Positions 1 through 9,233 of a stretch of 64,000 nt of DNA are shown one piece after another; the stretch's first letter is position 1; the number at the start of each line of letters is the position of its first letter. Both the position numbers and the translations under genes were made by a program. Source of the stretch: Verrucomicrobiales bacterium (GTDB lineage: Bacteria; Verrucomicrobiota; Verrucomicrobiia; Limisphaerales; UBA11320). The stretch covers positions 100,432 to 164,431 of the forward strand of contig JAEUHE010000178.1 of the NCBI GenBank assembly GCA_016793885.1. The letters run 5' to 3'. Under the pieces are notes generated by a model. The model was not told the origin of the DNA, did no database searches, and was given only the letters and a program-made list of their open reading frames with translations.

Positions 1-954
1 CATCAGCTCACGAATGAGCTCCGGGCTCCCGCCTTTCGAGTGATAGGCGATGACCAAATTCAACAGCTCCAGGGTTTTGCTCGAGAACTCCGAGACATCA
101 ATGTCCGCGTTGCGGGGCAATCCCCGCCCCGGCTCAAACTCATCCTGCTGCTCCTGCAACCCGATCGATTCCGCCATCCGCTGATAACTCAGCTCGTGCT
201 TCAACCGCTGGCGACGATCGCTCACTCCTTCGAGCAGCACGATGGAGTTCGTCGGGATGCTCTGGGAGAGTTCCTCGTAGAATCTCGACTCACCAATGTG
301 CATCATGGGAACCAGGTGGACTACCTTGCCATCGGCCCGGGTGTACTGCTTGGCGATGCCGGTGATGCCTCCCGCGTCCAAACGCAGAAAGCCGCCGCTG
401 AAATGATCCACGGCGAGATGGAGGCAAAGCGCCAGATACACCCCGATGGCAGGTAGCACCAGGAAAGCATTCAAACAAGCAAAGCCGGCCAACCGGGGCC
501 AACGGAACGATCCACCCGACAAATGCTCGCTGCGGATCAGAGGCCAGCGCCAAGTCCATCCTCCTTGGGTCGACCAAACGAGCCAACCTCCTAAGGCCAG
601 TTGAAAGACGGCAAGGACCACCGAGATGACCGGCATGGCAAAGAACCAGTAAATCGAAAGAAGCGGAAGCAGAAGGAGCACACCGATCGTCCAGAGTATG
701 ACGGGTAAGAACCATCGTTTGGGGATCGACGGCCAAAAACCCATGAGAAGATAGGTTACGAGCGCAGCCAGGAGCAGGAGCAAGGAAGCGAGCGCGCTGA
801 CCCCGGCGAAAGGTTGGAATGCCCCGAAGCTGGACAGGCTATGCAGCAAACTCAGGCCGGCATCCACCAGAAATAACGCCGCCACCAGGTTCAACCAGAG
901 CAGTAGACTCGGGTGAGGACCGGTGCCGTGAATGGGGAGCGGTGGCGGATTCAT
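1..954 (-). CDS. Polytopic membrane protein with TraB/GumN-like segment (3' end beyond window)
   Basis: An open frame of 318 codons runs without a stop from an ATG at 954 to the left edge, so the gene is cut by the window. The first ~190 residues are very hydrophobic, with several membrane segments (for example one rich in Leu/Ala near residues 20-35 and others near 55-80 and 88-125). After residue ~200 comes a soluble part with the motifs VVHLVPMMHIGE and SIVLLEGVSD. A His-Ile-Gly after a hydrophobic strand followed by a Leu-Glu-Gly-Val is reminiscent of the TraB/GumN/ChaN superfamily, where conserved His and Glu residues are thought to bind metal. The family call is inference from these motifs; the reading frame is directly seen. 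The gene is transcribed divergently from the lamin-tail protein at 1318. Confidence 0.75.
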   Translation of the reverse strand, partial: MNPPPLPIHGTGPHPSLLLWLNLVAALFLVDAGLSLLHSLSSFGAFQPFAGVSALASLLLLLAALVTYLLMGFWPSIPKRWFLPVILWTIGVLLLLPLLSIYWFFAMPVISVVLAVFQLALGGWLVWSTQGGWTWRWPLIRSEHLSGGSFRWPRLAGFACLNAFLVLPAIGVYLALCLHLAVDHFSGGFLRLDAGGITGIAKQYTRADGKVVHLVPMMHIGESRFYEELSQSIPTNSIVLLEGVSDRRQRLKHELSYQRMAESIGLQEQQDEFEPGRGLPRNADIDVSEFSSKTLELLNLVIAYHSKGGSPELIRELM

Positions 955-1317
955 GCGCAAAACCCTCTGTAGGCCGCCAGCACCGTCCCATAGACAAGCC
1001 GGAAAGTCGCCTCTTTTGTCGGGGTGTGATTAATTCCGGGTGAGGCGGGGAACTATCGAACGGCGGACCTAGCAATCGTTGTTCGTATGGAGTTCCGCCT
1101 TCAGGCGGAAAAGGCGCAAACATTGGCCCGCCATTATAGGAGCTAGCGTTTCCATGATCAGCAAGCACCAGGGGACCGCCTAAAGGCGGAACTACGTACA
1201 AAAGACCGAGCCTCACCCGGACTCAACGCACGTCTTTTCTAGCGCGCGCCGGTTTCTTGTTTGTCCTAACGTCACATAGCTGTCATATTAGACCAAATTC
1301 ATCTTTTACCCAACTCC
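955..1317. other. Divergent intergenic region holding a palindromic repeat
   Basis: This gap separates two divergently transcribed genes and must contain both promoters, but I see no convincing -35/-10 pair. No credible gene is present. Its middle (about 1085-1195) is occupied by a hairpin-flanked repeat that recurs near 46920-47020. Confidence 0.6.
1085..1195. repeat. Hairpin-flanked dispersed repeat, copy 1 (family A)
   Basis: Two small hairpins bound the element: arms TTCCGCC/GGCGGAA at 1093-1110 and CCGCC/GGCGG at 1176-1189, in mirrored orientation so the outer edges read GTATGGAGTTCC and, inverted, GTACGTAGTTCC. Between them is a core (1120-1175) containing TAGCGTTTCCATGATCA that is closely matched at 46936-46992. 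This looks like a REP/MITE-like non-coding palindromic element. Confidence 0.7.
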
Positions 1318-4300
1318 ATGCGTACCCATCGCAGTCTCGTTGTCGTCTGGTTGAGCCTGATTTGCCTCGGCTTCCAGTCGTCTGCCGCTCAGCAACTTGT
1401 GATCTCCGAGTTCCTAGCCTCGAACAGCTCGGGAAGGCTGGATGAGGATGGGAATGCTTCGGATTGGATTGAGCTTCATAATCCCACGACGAACCCCGTC
1501 AACCTCGCCGGCTGGCACCTCACGGACGACTCGTTGGATCTGGCGAAGTGGACCTTCCCCGCCACCAACCTGCCTCCCGGCGGGTTCTTGCTGGTTTTCG
1601 CATCGGCTAAGAACCGGACACTTCCCGGCCAGGCACTCCACACCAACTTCGAGCTCGATAGCGCGGGCGAATATCTCGCCCTGGTCCGGCCCGATGGAAG
1701 CACCGTCGAGTCCGGATTCGCTCCGACGTACCCCCCGCAGCTCAACGATGTCTCCTATGGGTATTTCACCCAGAACCTCACCAATGTGCTGTCGGCCGAA
1801 GGAAAACCCGCCAAGTGGCGAGTGCCGGGCTCGACCCTCGACCGCCCGGAGAACTGGGCTGACGCCACCTTTGACGACCTCGCCTGGAGCACCGGATCCA
1901 CCCCCGTTGGGTTCGACGCAGGACAGATCTCCGGGGGCGGAGGTCAGTTGGTGAATATCGCCCGTGGCAGGACCGCGACGCAATCGTCCACGTCGTTCGC
2001 CGGTTCCCAGGCATTGGATGGGAATCCAGCGACCTTCACCCACACGGTGGCGGGGGTCTCGCTCCCGGCCCGATGGGAGGTCAACTTGGGCACCAACGCG
2101 GCCATCGAGGAGATCATTTTGTACAACCGACAAGGCTGCTGCGGCTCCCGCCTGCGGGACATCACCGTCCGTATTCTCGCCAGCAACCTGAGCACCACGA
2201 ACTTCACCTCCGCGCTGCTCAACCCAGAAAACATCCTGGGTAACGGCGGACTGGACGGACCGGCTTCCTTGCGCATCAATCTACGCGAACTCACCGGCAA
2301 TGCCGTCGTGGGCGGCCGAGTTCGGGTAACGCGAACGCCGGACCCCGATCTGTCAGGGACGGGGGGGCAAGGAAATGGAGATGAAGCCGATGTGTTATCG
2401 CTCAGCGAGGTCGAAGTCTACGCCTCCACCGCTCCGGCCACCTTCAAATCGCTCCTCCGCACCGATCTCCAGACTGCCATGCTCGGCGTGAACCCGTCGG
2501 CCCTGGTGCGGATTCCCTTCCTGGTGGTGGAAGAAAACCTGCCGCTGCTGGATCTCCTCACCTTGCGCATGAAGTACGACGACGGGTTTGTGGCCTACCT
2601 CAACGGAGTCAAAATCGCCGAAGCGAACGCCCCTGCCGCCCCCACCTGGAACAGTCCGGCAACGGCCGAGCGGGCGGACACTTCCGCCATTCGTTTTCAA
2701 GATTTTGATGTCAGCTCCCACTCCAGCCTACTTCAGGACGGAATCAATATCCTGGCCATCCAAGGTTTCAACCGTGCCGCTACCGACGACGACTTTCTCC
2801 TCTCCGCCGAACTCACCGGCCAATCCTTGGGAGTGGTCTCGCAACAATACTTCGTCCAGTCCACACCCGGATCCGCCAATCAACCCGGCACGGCAGGATT
2901 TGTGGCCGACACCCAGTTCAGCGTGAACCGGGGCTTCTTCGACGCTCCCTTTGAAGTCGCCATCTCCACCGCCACTCCCGGCGCCGAAATCCGCTACACC
3001 ACCAACGGAGCCGCTCCCAGCGCTACCGAAGGCATCGTGTATTCGACTCCACTGACGATCAGTCGGACGACGGTCCTGCGCGCCATTGCCACGAAACCCG
3101 GTTACACGCCTTCGGATGTCGATACCCATACCTACGTTTTCCTGGACCAGGTCGTCGCCCAGAGCCATCGGAGCGTCACCAACGCCGGGTATCCGACCTC
3201 CTGGGCGGGAGTCGCTGCCGACTACGCCATGGACCCGCGGATTACGACGAACGCGACCACCGCTCCCCGCATGATCGATTCGTTGAGGTCGCTCCCGTCG
3301 GTCTTCTTCAGCACCAGCATCTCCAACTTCTTCAACGCGAGCCGGGGCTTTTACGCCAATCCGAACAGCCATGGCATCGACTGGGAGCGTCCGGTCTCAA
3401 TGGAGATGGTCGATACCAATGGCGCGACCGAATTCCAGGAGAACTGTGGCCTCCGAGTTCAAGGGGGATATTTCCGTGATCCCAACGTCACCCAAAAACA
3501 CTCCCTGCGTGTGCTCTTCAAGGCCCAATACGGTGCCGGGAAGCTACGTCACGATCTGTTCCAGACCGATGATGCGGTGCGGGAGTTCGACACCCTGGTG
3601 CTCCGGGCAGGTGCCAACGACGGTTATGCTTGGGGGGATGCCAAGGACACCGAACAGTTCATCCGAAACCGGTTCGGGGGCGAACTGAACCAGGCGATGG
3701 GCAATCCCTCGCCGCATGGCATTTTCGTTCATTGCTACTTCAACGGCATCTATTGGGGTTTGTACGAAATCTGTGAACGTCCCAATGAGGATTTCTCCTC
3801 GTCTTACTTCGGCGGGGACCCGTTGGACTGGGATTCCAACAATGCGGGCGACGTGAAAAACGGGGACCTTAGCGCGTGGACGAGCTTTAACAACCTGACG
3901 GCTGCGGCCAAAACCACGACCGACTATCAGCGGATGCAAGGCAAGAACGCCGATGGAAGCATCAACCCCGCGCTTCCGGTTTATTTCGACCGATTCAATT
4001 ACATCGACTACATGATGGCCAACATCTGGGGCGGCAACTGGGATTGGCCGAATAAAAACTTCTGGTTCGGACGCTTGCGAACCACCAACAGCACCGGGTT
4101 CAAGTTCTACATGTGGGATTTCGAGAACACGATGGGCAACAACCGCGATCGTTCGCCCCTGAACATGGTGTCACCACGTTCCGGCACCGAATCCAGCTGG
4201 GTCGGGCAACCCCATTTTTATCTGGGACGACTGGCGGAGTACAAAATGGATTTTGCGGACCGCGTTCAGCGTCATTTCTTCAACGGCGGCACACTCTCTC

Positions 4301-7300
4301 CGGCGGCCCTGGTCAAGCGCTATAAGGTTCTGGCCGATCAGGTCGAGTTGGCGATTTTGGCAGAAACCGCGCGATGGGGAGACGACAATCTGAACCCGCC
4401 TCAGGATATCGAGGACTGGCGCCGCGAACGGGACTGGCTCCTGGGCACCTACCTCCCTCAGCGAAGCGATGTTGTGCTCAAGCAATTCCGTTCCTCCGGG
4501 TTGTATCCCGCGTTGGGAGCGCCGGTGCTTAGCCAGTTCGGTGGAACCGTGCTGCCCGGATTCACGCTGAGCCTGACGCACACCAACGTGGCCGGACAAA
4601 TCTACTTCACCCTTAATGGGTCTGACCCGCGGCTCGTCGGCGGCGGACTATCTCCGGAAGCCCAGCCTTATAGCGCTCCGCTGTCCATCAACGGCAACGC
4701 CTACCTGAAGGCTCGCGTCAAAAATTCCACCAACTGGAGCGCCCTGGTGGAGGCTCCCTTCACCAGCGCCGGCTATTTCGCGGATTTGACGGTGACGGAG
4801 ATCATGTACAATCCACTCGATGCGCTGCCGGTGCCCGGAGAGGAATTCGAGTTTCTGGAGCTGCGGAACACGGGAGCCAATTCGTTGAACCTCGGAGGAT
4901 TGTCCTTCACCGCCGGCATCACGTTCACGTTCACGAACGGCACAACCCTGGCTCCGAAAGCGTCCTACCTGCTCGTCCGCAACCTATCCGCGTTTAAAAC
5001 CCGTTATCCAGCGGCGGTTCCCAACGGGGTTTATACCGGCTCCCTAGCCAACTCGGGGGAGACCCTCACCCTGTCGCACGGTTTGCTCGGCGAAGTCCTT
5101 TCCTTCGCTTACAGCGACGAACTGCCCTGGCCGCTGACCGCCGATGGCCAAGGGTTCTCCTTGGTGCTGCGTCGCCCTGGCAGCAGCGACGATCTGGATG
5201 ATGCGAGCAGCTGGCAGGCCAGCTCGGCCAGCGGCGGCTCCCCCGGCGCGGTGGAACCTCCGAATACAGTTCCGGCCGTGGTCATCAATGAGGTACTCAC
5301 GCGCAGCAGTTCCCCCGACGGCGATTTCATCGAGCTGCACAACCCGACTGCCGCCACCGTTTTGGTCGGCGGCTGGTTCCTGACTGACAGCATCGCCGAA
5401 CCCCGAAAGTATCGTATCGAGCCGGGCACCATGATCGCCCCGGGAGGCTACCTCGTTCTCGATGAGGGCCAATTTGCCCCCCCCGGAGCAGTCAACCCTC
5501 TGCGGCTGAATGCAGCGGGTGATGCGATCTATCTGTTCTCCGCCAACTCCACCAGTAACCTGACCGGCTACACACACGGGTTCGACTTCGGCCCGGCAGC
5601 CGAGGGCGTGTCCTTCGGCCGACAAACGCTCAGCACCGGCCAGGAAGCCTTCCCTGCTCAAATCCGGACGACCCCCGGCGCTGCGAACAGTGGGCCGCTT
5701 ATCGGGCCGATTGTAATCTCGGAGATCCATTATCATCCGCTGGCCAGCCAGGATGCCTTTGTCGAGCTGAAGAATATTTCCTCAACTGTCCAGCCTCTCT
5801 ACGATCCGGCGCGGCCTACGAACACCTGGAGAGTCAGCGGATTGGATTTCACCTTCCCAGCCGCTTCTCAGCTCGCCCCCGGACAAACGGTCCTGTTAAC
5901 GGTCGACGATCCAACCCTCTTCCGCGGAAGATACTCACTGCCCGCGGACCAGCTCATCCTAGGTCCCATCAGTGGCAGTCTCCAGCGCAGTGGCGAACTC
6001 CTCGAAGTGCAGCGTCCTGACGCGCCCAACTCGAACCGGCTGGACTACATCACCGTCGATGCCGTGCGCTACAACGACCGCGGTGGTTGGCCAACCGCGG
6101 CCGATGGCTCCGGACCGTCGCTTCAAAAACTCGTAGCCAGCAGCTACGGCCATGAGCCCGCCAACTGGACCGCCGCCCTGCCCACACCCGGCGGAGCTTG
6201 GCTGGGCGGTTCACGCCCCACCATCACGCGACAGCCCGAAAGCATCGTCGCCATCGCCTATGGAGCGACGAACTTCCAGGTGACCGCTCTGGGCGGGGAG
6301 CCTTTGAACTATCAATGGAGATTCAACGGAAGCGCGATTCCCGGCGCCGTTGCCCCCCTGCTCCCGCTGACCAACCTGCAACCGGGCCAGGAGGGGCGTT
6401 ACAGTGTGGTCGTTTATGGCTCGGGAGGATCCGTGGTGAGCTCCAATGTCTCCCTCACCCTGCTCATTCCCGCCACCATCACCACCCAACCCCGGAATGC
6501 CTTTGGTATCTTGGGCTCGAACGTGACCTTCACCATCGTCGCCATTAGTTCCACGCCGTTGAGTTACCAATGGCAGTTCAATGGCCAAAACATAGCCAAC
6601 GCCACCACAGCATCACTGACCGTCCGCTCACTGACCTACCAGAGCGAGGGCCGGTATTCCTGCATCGTCACGGATGGGGTTGGGCCAGTTGAGAGCCAGA
6701 GCGCCACTCTGACCATTGTGTCCAAACCGGTCCTGACCCAAGCTCCCCTGGCCACAGCGGTGCCGGTAGGAGGCAGTACGGTCTTCAGTGCTGCGGCCGA
6801 CGGCAGCCTACCCCTCACCTTCCGCTGGCGCAAAAATGGGGTCGTGGTTACCAACATGATCCTGAATCAACGCGTCTCGTTCTACATCTTGAACAACGTG
6901 CAGGCGGCGGGAGCCGGTACGTATACCGTTTCGGTAACGAACATCGCTGGCACGACACCTGTCAGCACCGGCGTGGCCCTGACCGTTCTCACCGATTCAG
7001 ACTCCGACGGGATTCCTGATGGCTGGGAGACCCAATACGGGTTCAACGCCAACCAGGCCGCGGATGCCAACCAGGATGCCGATGGCGACGGCGTGAGCAA
7101 CGCTGCCGAGTTTATGGCTGGAACGGATCCGAAAGATCCATCCAGCTATCTCAAGGTGGAGTCAATCGAGGGAGATGCCGCCCGCATTAGCCTGAACTTC
7201 CTCGCGCGCTCCAACCGAACCTATTCGGTGCAATACCGGGGAGATCTGCAATCGGCGTGGGGAATCTTGACCAACATGCCCGCGCGTTCGGACAATCGGG

Positions 7301-7380
7301 CCGAAACAGTCATCGATGGCGCTCCCGGAAGTTCGAACCGATATTATCGTCTCCTAACCCCGGGAGCACAGATTCGTTGA
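1318..7380 (+). CDS. Giant secreted lamin-tail / CotH / Ig-like protein
   Basis: A 2,020-residue exported protein. An N-terminal signal peptide (residues 1-25, ending ...SSAAQQ) supports the ATG at 1318. Domains in order, approximately: lamin-tail domain 27-128; galactose-binding-like region 213-368 (ARGRTATQSST); chitobiase C-terminal-like domain 538-605 (EIRYTTNGAAPS); CotH-like region 688-938 with GLRVQGGYFRDP, FDTLVLRAGAND and MWDFENTMG; second chitobiase-like domain 1071-1148; three more lamin-tail domains near 1156-1271, 1320-1428 and 1462-1618; three Ig-like domains 1634-1891 (each with YQW or FRW); a calcium-binding DSDSDGIPDGWE segment near 1893-1941; and a C-terminal beta domain. 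CotH proteins have an atypical kinase fold, and lamin-tail domains are common in secreted bacterial proteins. A surface or matrix role is inferred; the substrate is unknown. It stands alone, with repeats on both sides. Confidence 0.9.
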   Translation: MRTHRSLVVVWLSLICLGFQSSAAQQLVISEFLASNSSGRLDEDGNASDWIELHNPTTNPVNLAGWHLTDDSLDLAKWTFPATNLPPGGFLLVFASAKNRTLPGQALHTNFELDSAGEYLALVRPDGSTVESGFAPTYPPQLNDVSYGYFTQNLTNVLSAEGKPAKWRVPGSTLDRPENWADATFDDLAWSTGSTPVGFDAGQISGGGGQLVNIARGRTATQSSTSFAGSQALDGNPATFTHTVAGVSLPARWEVNLGTNAAIEEIILYNRQGCCGSRLRDITVRILASNLSTTNFTSALLNPENILGNGGLDGPASLRINLRELTGNAVVGGRVRVTRTPDPDLSGTGGQGNGDEADVLSLSEVEVYASTAPATFKSLLRTDLQTAMLGVNPSALVRIPFLVVEENLPLLDLLTLRMKYDDGFVAYLNGVKIAEANAPAAPTWNSPATAERADTSAIRFQDFDVSSHSSLLQDGINILAIQGFNRAATDDDFLLSAELTGQSLGVVSQQYFVQSTPGSANQPGTAGFVADTQFSVNRGFFDAPFEVAISTATPGAEIRYTTNGAAPSATEGIVYSTPLTISRTTVLRAIATKPGYTPSDVDTHTYVFLDQVVAQSHRSVTNAGYPTSWAGVAADYAMDPRITTNATTAPRMIDSLRSLPSVFFSTSISNFFNASRGFYANPNSHGIDWERPVSMEMVDTNGATEFQENCGLRVQGGYFRDPNVTQKHSLRVLFKAQYGAGKLRHDLFQTDDAVREFDTLVLRAGANDGYAWGDAKDTEQFIRNRFGGELNQAMGNPSPHGIFVHCYFNGIYWGLYEICERPNEDFSSSYFGGDPLDWDSNNAGDVKNGDLSAWTSFNNLTAAAKTTTDYQRMQGKNADGSINPALPVYFDRFNYIDYMMANIWGGNWDWPNKNFWFGRLRTTNSTGFKFYMWDFENTMGNNRDRSPLNMVSPRSGTESSWVGQPHFYLGRLAEYKMDFADRVQRHFFNGGTLSPAALVKRYKVLADQVELAILAETARWGDDNLNPPQDIEDWRRERDWLLGTYLPQRSDVVLKQFRSSGLYPALGAPVLSQFGGTVLPGFTLSLTHTNVAGQIYFTLNGSDPRLVGGGLSPEAQPYSAPLSINGNAYLKARVKNSTNWSALVEAPFTSAGYFADLTVTEIMYNPLDALPVPGEEFEFLELRNTGANSLNLGGLSFTAGITFTFTNGTTLAPKASYLLVRNLSAFKTRYPAAVPNGVYTGSLANSGETLTLSHGLLGEVLSFAYSDELPWPLTADGQGFSLVLRRPGSSDDLDDASSWQASSASGGSPGAVEPPNTVPAVVINEVLTRSSSPDGDFIELHNPTAATVLVGGWFLTDSIAEPRKYRIEPGTMIAPGGYLVLDEGQFAPPGAVNPLRLNAAGDAIYLFSANSTSNLTGYTHGFDFGPAAEGVSFGRQTLSTGQEAFPAQIRTTPGAANSGPLIGPIVISEIHYHPLASQDAFVELKNISSTVQPLYDPARPTNTWRVSGLDFTFPAASQLAPGQTVLLTVDDPTLFRGRYSLPADQLILGPISGSLQRSGELLEVQRPDAPNSNRLDYITVDAVRYNDRGGWPTAADGSGPSLQKLVASSYGHEPANWTAALPTPGGAWLGGSRPTITRQPESIVAIAYGATNFQVTALGGEPLNYQWRFNGSAIPGAVAPLLPLTNLQPGQEGRYSVVVYGSGGSVVSSNVSLTLLIPATITTQPRNAFGILGSNVTFTIVAISSTPLSYQWQFNGQNIANATTASLTVRSLTYQSEGRYSCIVTDGVGPVESQSATLTIVSKPVLTQAPLATAVPVGGSTVFSAAADGSLPLTFRWRKNGVVVTNMILNQRVSFYILNNVQAAGAGTYTVSVTNIAGTTPVSTGVALTVLTDSDSDGIPDGWETQYGFNANQAADANQDADGDGVSNAAEFMAGTDPKDPSSYLKVESIEGDAARISLNFLARSNRTYSVQYRGDLQSAWGILTNMPARSDNRAETVIDGAPGSSNRYYRLLTPGAQIR

Positions 7381-7404
7381 GGAACGCGTGAGGTAAGCCA
7401 GAGC

Positions 7405-7488
7405 GGCCGGTGGCATCGCTGCGCGATGCTCGATATTTCTACGCTTCCGGGGGGGGGTGCCGGCACCCCCGGTTTATTTCGCTGAACC
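7405..7488. repeat. Repeat family B, truncated copy
   Basis: The stretch with GGTGGCATCGCTGCGCGATG, then a GGGGGTGCCGGCACCCCC hairpin, then GCTGAACCC follows the same order as the right-hand half of the longer elements at 53355-53615 and (inverted) 58757-59000. The left half is absent. Confidence 0.65.
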
Positions 7489-7494
7489 CACGAG

Positions 7495-7662
7495 GTAGGG
7501 CGAAACTCCGTTGAGCCCATGAATTCCCTTGATTTGCAGGAGTTCAAGGAGCCGCGGCGAGAAGAGCGGAGGATAATCCACGTTGAGATGCCGTTATCGG
7601 GGTAGCCTTCCTTGTGCAGCGGAGCCTGGAGCCATTATGGGCTCAACGGAGTTTCGCCCTAC
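7495..7662. repeat. 168 bp segment bounded by a perfect 26 bp inverted repeat
   Basis: Positions 7495-7520 (starting GTAGGGCGAAACTCC) and 7637-7662 (ending GGAGTTTCGCCCTAC) are exact reverse complements over 26 bp, with a 116 bp non-coding interior. Size and structure resemble a MITE-type non-autonomous element. No transposase lies nearby. Confidence 0.75.
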
Positions 7663-7765
7663 CCTGGTGGCGATTCTCTTTCAAGCCCCACCCAGGTTTA
7701 ATCACCCCCTCCCGGCCACCTCCCCGCTCACAATCTCCTTGTTTAACCCGCACGGCTCGGTCTGA

Positions 7766-9082
7766 ATGGCCCACCTGCTTTCCATGAACCGCACCACCTT
7801 CTCCAACCAGCTATCACGACGCAGATTCGTCCAGTCTGCCGGAGCCCTCGGCGCGATCCTTGCCTCCGGCCAGGCTCCGTCCCTGCTGAGCGCCGACGCC
7901 CCGTCGCGAACCGTACGCGTGGCGGTCATGGGACTGAACCGGGGCATGGCCCATGTGCAGGCATTTCTTCAAGTCCCACAGGTCGAGATCGCGGCGGTTT
8001 GCGACGTCGACGATCTGCGCGTGGCAGCCGCGGTGAAAACAGTGAGGGAGAAGACGGGACAAGAGCCAAAAGGGGTCCGGGATTTTCGTAGGTTGCTGGA
8101 GGATCCCTCGATCGATGCCATTTCGATTGCCGCCCCCAACTTCTGGCACGCGCCGGCCACCATCCTTGCCTGCTCCGCTGGGAAACATGTTTATGTTGAG
8201 AAACCGGGCAGCCACAACGCGAAGGAAGGCGAACTCATGGTGGCCGCTGCGCGCAAGCAAAAACGCCACGTGCAAATGGGGAACCAACGACGGAGCATGC
8301 CCATTTTCATCCAGGCCATGGAAGAGCTACACCAGGGCGTGGTGGGCCCGCTTCGGTTCAGCCGTTGCTGGTATGACGCTGCGCGCGGCAGTATCGGCCG
8401 GGGGAAGTCCGTCCCCGTGCCAGCCTCGCTCGACTACACGCTCTGGCAGGGACCGACGCCGGAACGTCCCTACGTCGACAACTTGGTCCATTATAACTGG
8501 CACTGGCGCTGGCATTGGGGAGGCGGCGAACTGGCCAACAATGGCATCCATACCCTTGATCTGGCCCGTTGGGGCTTGGGGGTAGACTATCCCCGTCACG
8601 TCAGCTGCCAAGGTGGACGTTACCATTTTCAGGATGATCAAGAGACTCCCGATACGATCCTCGCCACCTACGACTTCGGCCATTGCGGCATCAGTTGGGA
8701 TGGGAGCAGCTGCCACCAACGCCAGCCAGAGAACCATCCATTCCTGACCTTCTACGGCGACGGCGGCTCGCTCAGCCTGACCGGCAACCAATACACGATC
8801 TGGGATTCCAAGGGCAAGAAGGTGCGGACAGAGTCAGGCTCCGCCAGCGATGTGCACCATTTCGCGAATTTCGTGGACGCCATTCGCAAGGGGACTCAAT
8901 TGAATTCGGAAATCGAAGTGGGCCAGAAGAGCACCCTGCTCTGCCACTTGGGAAACATCGCCTGGCGGACGCAGACCACCCTTAATGTCGATTCCTCCAG
9001 CGGCGGCTTGCTGAGGCCCACGCGCGCACAGGCCGCTCTTTGGACTCGCGACTACCGCCCGGGCTGGAAGCCGAAGGTCTAG
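7766..9082 (+). CDS. Tat-exported Gfo/Idh/MocA family oxidoreductase
   Basis: A 438-residue NAD(P)-dependent sugar or polyol dehydrogenase-like protein. The N-terminus carries a twin-arginine export signal (SRRRFVQSAGALGAIL, near residue 18), followed by the Rossmann-fold strand VRVAVMGLNRGMAH and CDVDD. The family signature EKP appears in VYVEKPGSHNAKEGE near residue 150. The C-terminal half has the beta-sheet substrate domain with GGGELANNGIHTLDL. Tat-exported members are abundant in Verrucomicrobiota and Planctomycetota and usually fold with bound cofactor before export; they are thought to act on sugars in the periplasm. A second ATG at 7784 would still keep the Tat motif, so the start is uncertain by six codons. 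It converges with the 9234 gene. Confidence 0.92.
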   Translation: MAHLLSMNRTTFSNQLSRRRFVQSAGALGAILASGQAPSLLSADAPSRTVRVAVMGLNRGMAHVQAFLQVPQVEIAAVCDVDDLRVAAAVKTVREKTGQEPKGVRDFRRLLEDPSIDAISIAAPNFWHAPATILACSAGKHVYVEKPGSHNAKEGELMVAAARKQKRHVQMGNQRRSMPIFIQAMEELHQGVVGPLRFSRCWYDAARGSIGRGKSVPVPASLDYTLWQGPTPERPYVDNLVHYNWHWRWHWGGGELANNGIHTLDLARWGLGVDYPRHVSCQGGRYHFQDDQETPDTILATYDFGHCGISWDGSSCHQRQPENHPFLTFYGDGGSLSLTGNQYTIWDSKGKKVRTESGSASDVHHFANFVDAIRKGTQLNSEIEVGQKSTLLCHLGNIAWRTQTTLNVDSSSGGLLRPTRAQAALWTRDYRPGWKPKV

Positions 9083-9086
9083 CCGC

Positions 9087-9108
9087 CCGTCGGACTCGTC
9101 CCCGACGG
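9087..9108 (+). terminator. Hairpin just after the oxidoreductase stop codon
   Basis: A 7 bp perfect stem (CCGTCGG at 9087-9093, CCGACGG at 9102-9108) with an 8-base loop begins four bases after the stop at 9080-9082, between convergent genes. It lacks a T-tract, so intrinsic termination is doubtful; it may only protect the 3' end. Confidence 0.3.
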
Positions 9109-9233
9109 ATGTGGGTCCGGCAGATCGAAGCGGTGATCCGGCGAACTTCGACAAAAGTCATGATGGCAACCACATGGCAATCGATCGACGCCGGGCCATT
9201 CGCCTTTTTATGTTTAGCTTTCAGGCGTTGTGT

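Larger units (their letters stand above)
7381..7765. other. Repeat-filled intergenic region
   Basis: No credible gene. It contains a truncated copy of repeat family B (7405-7488) directly followed by a 168 bp segment bounded by a perfect 26 bp inverted repeat (7495-7662). The remaining ~100 bp before 7766 should hold the promoter of the oxidoreductase gene; none is recognisable. Confidence 0.6.
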
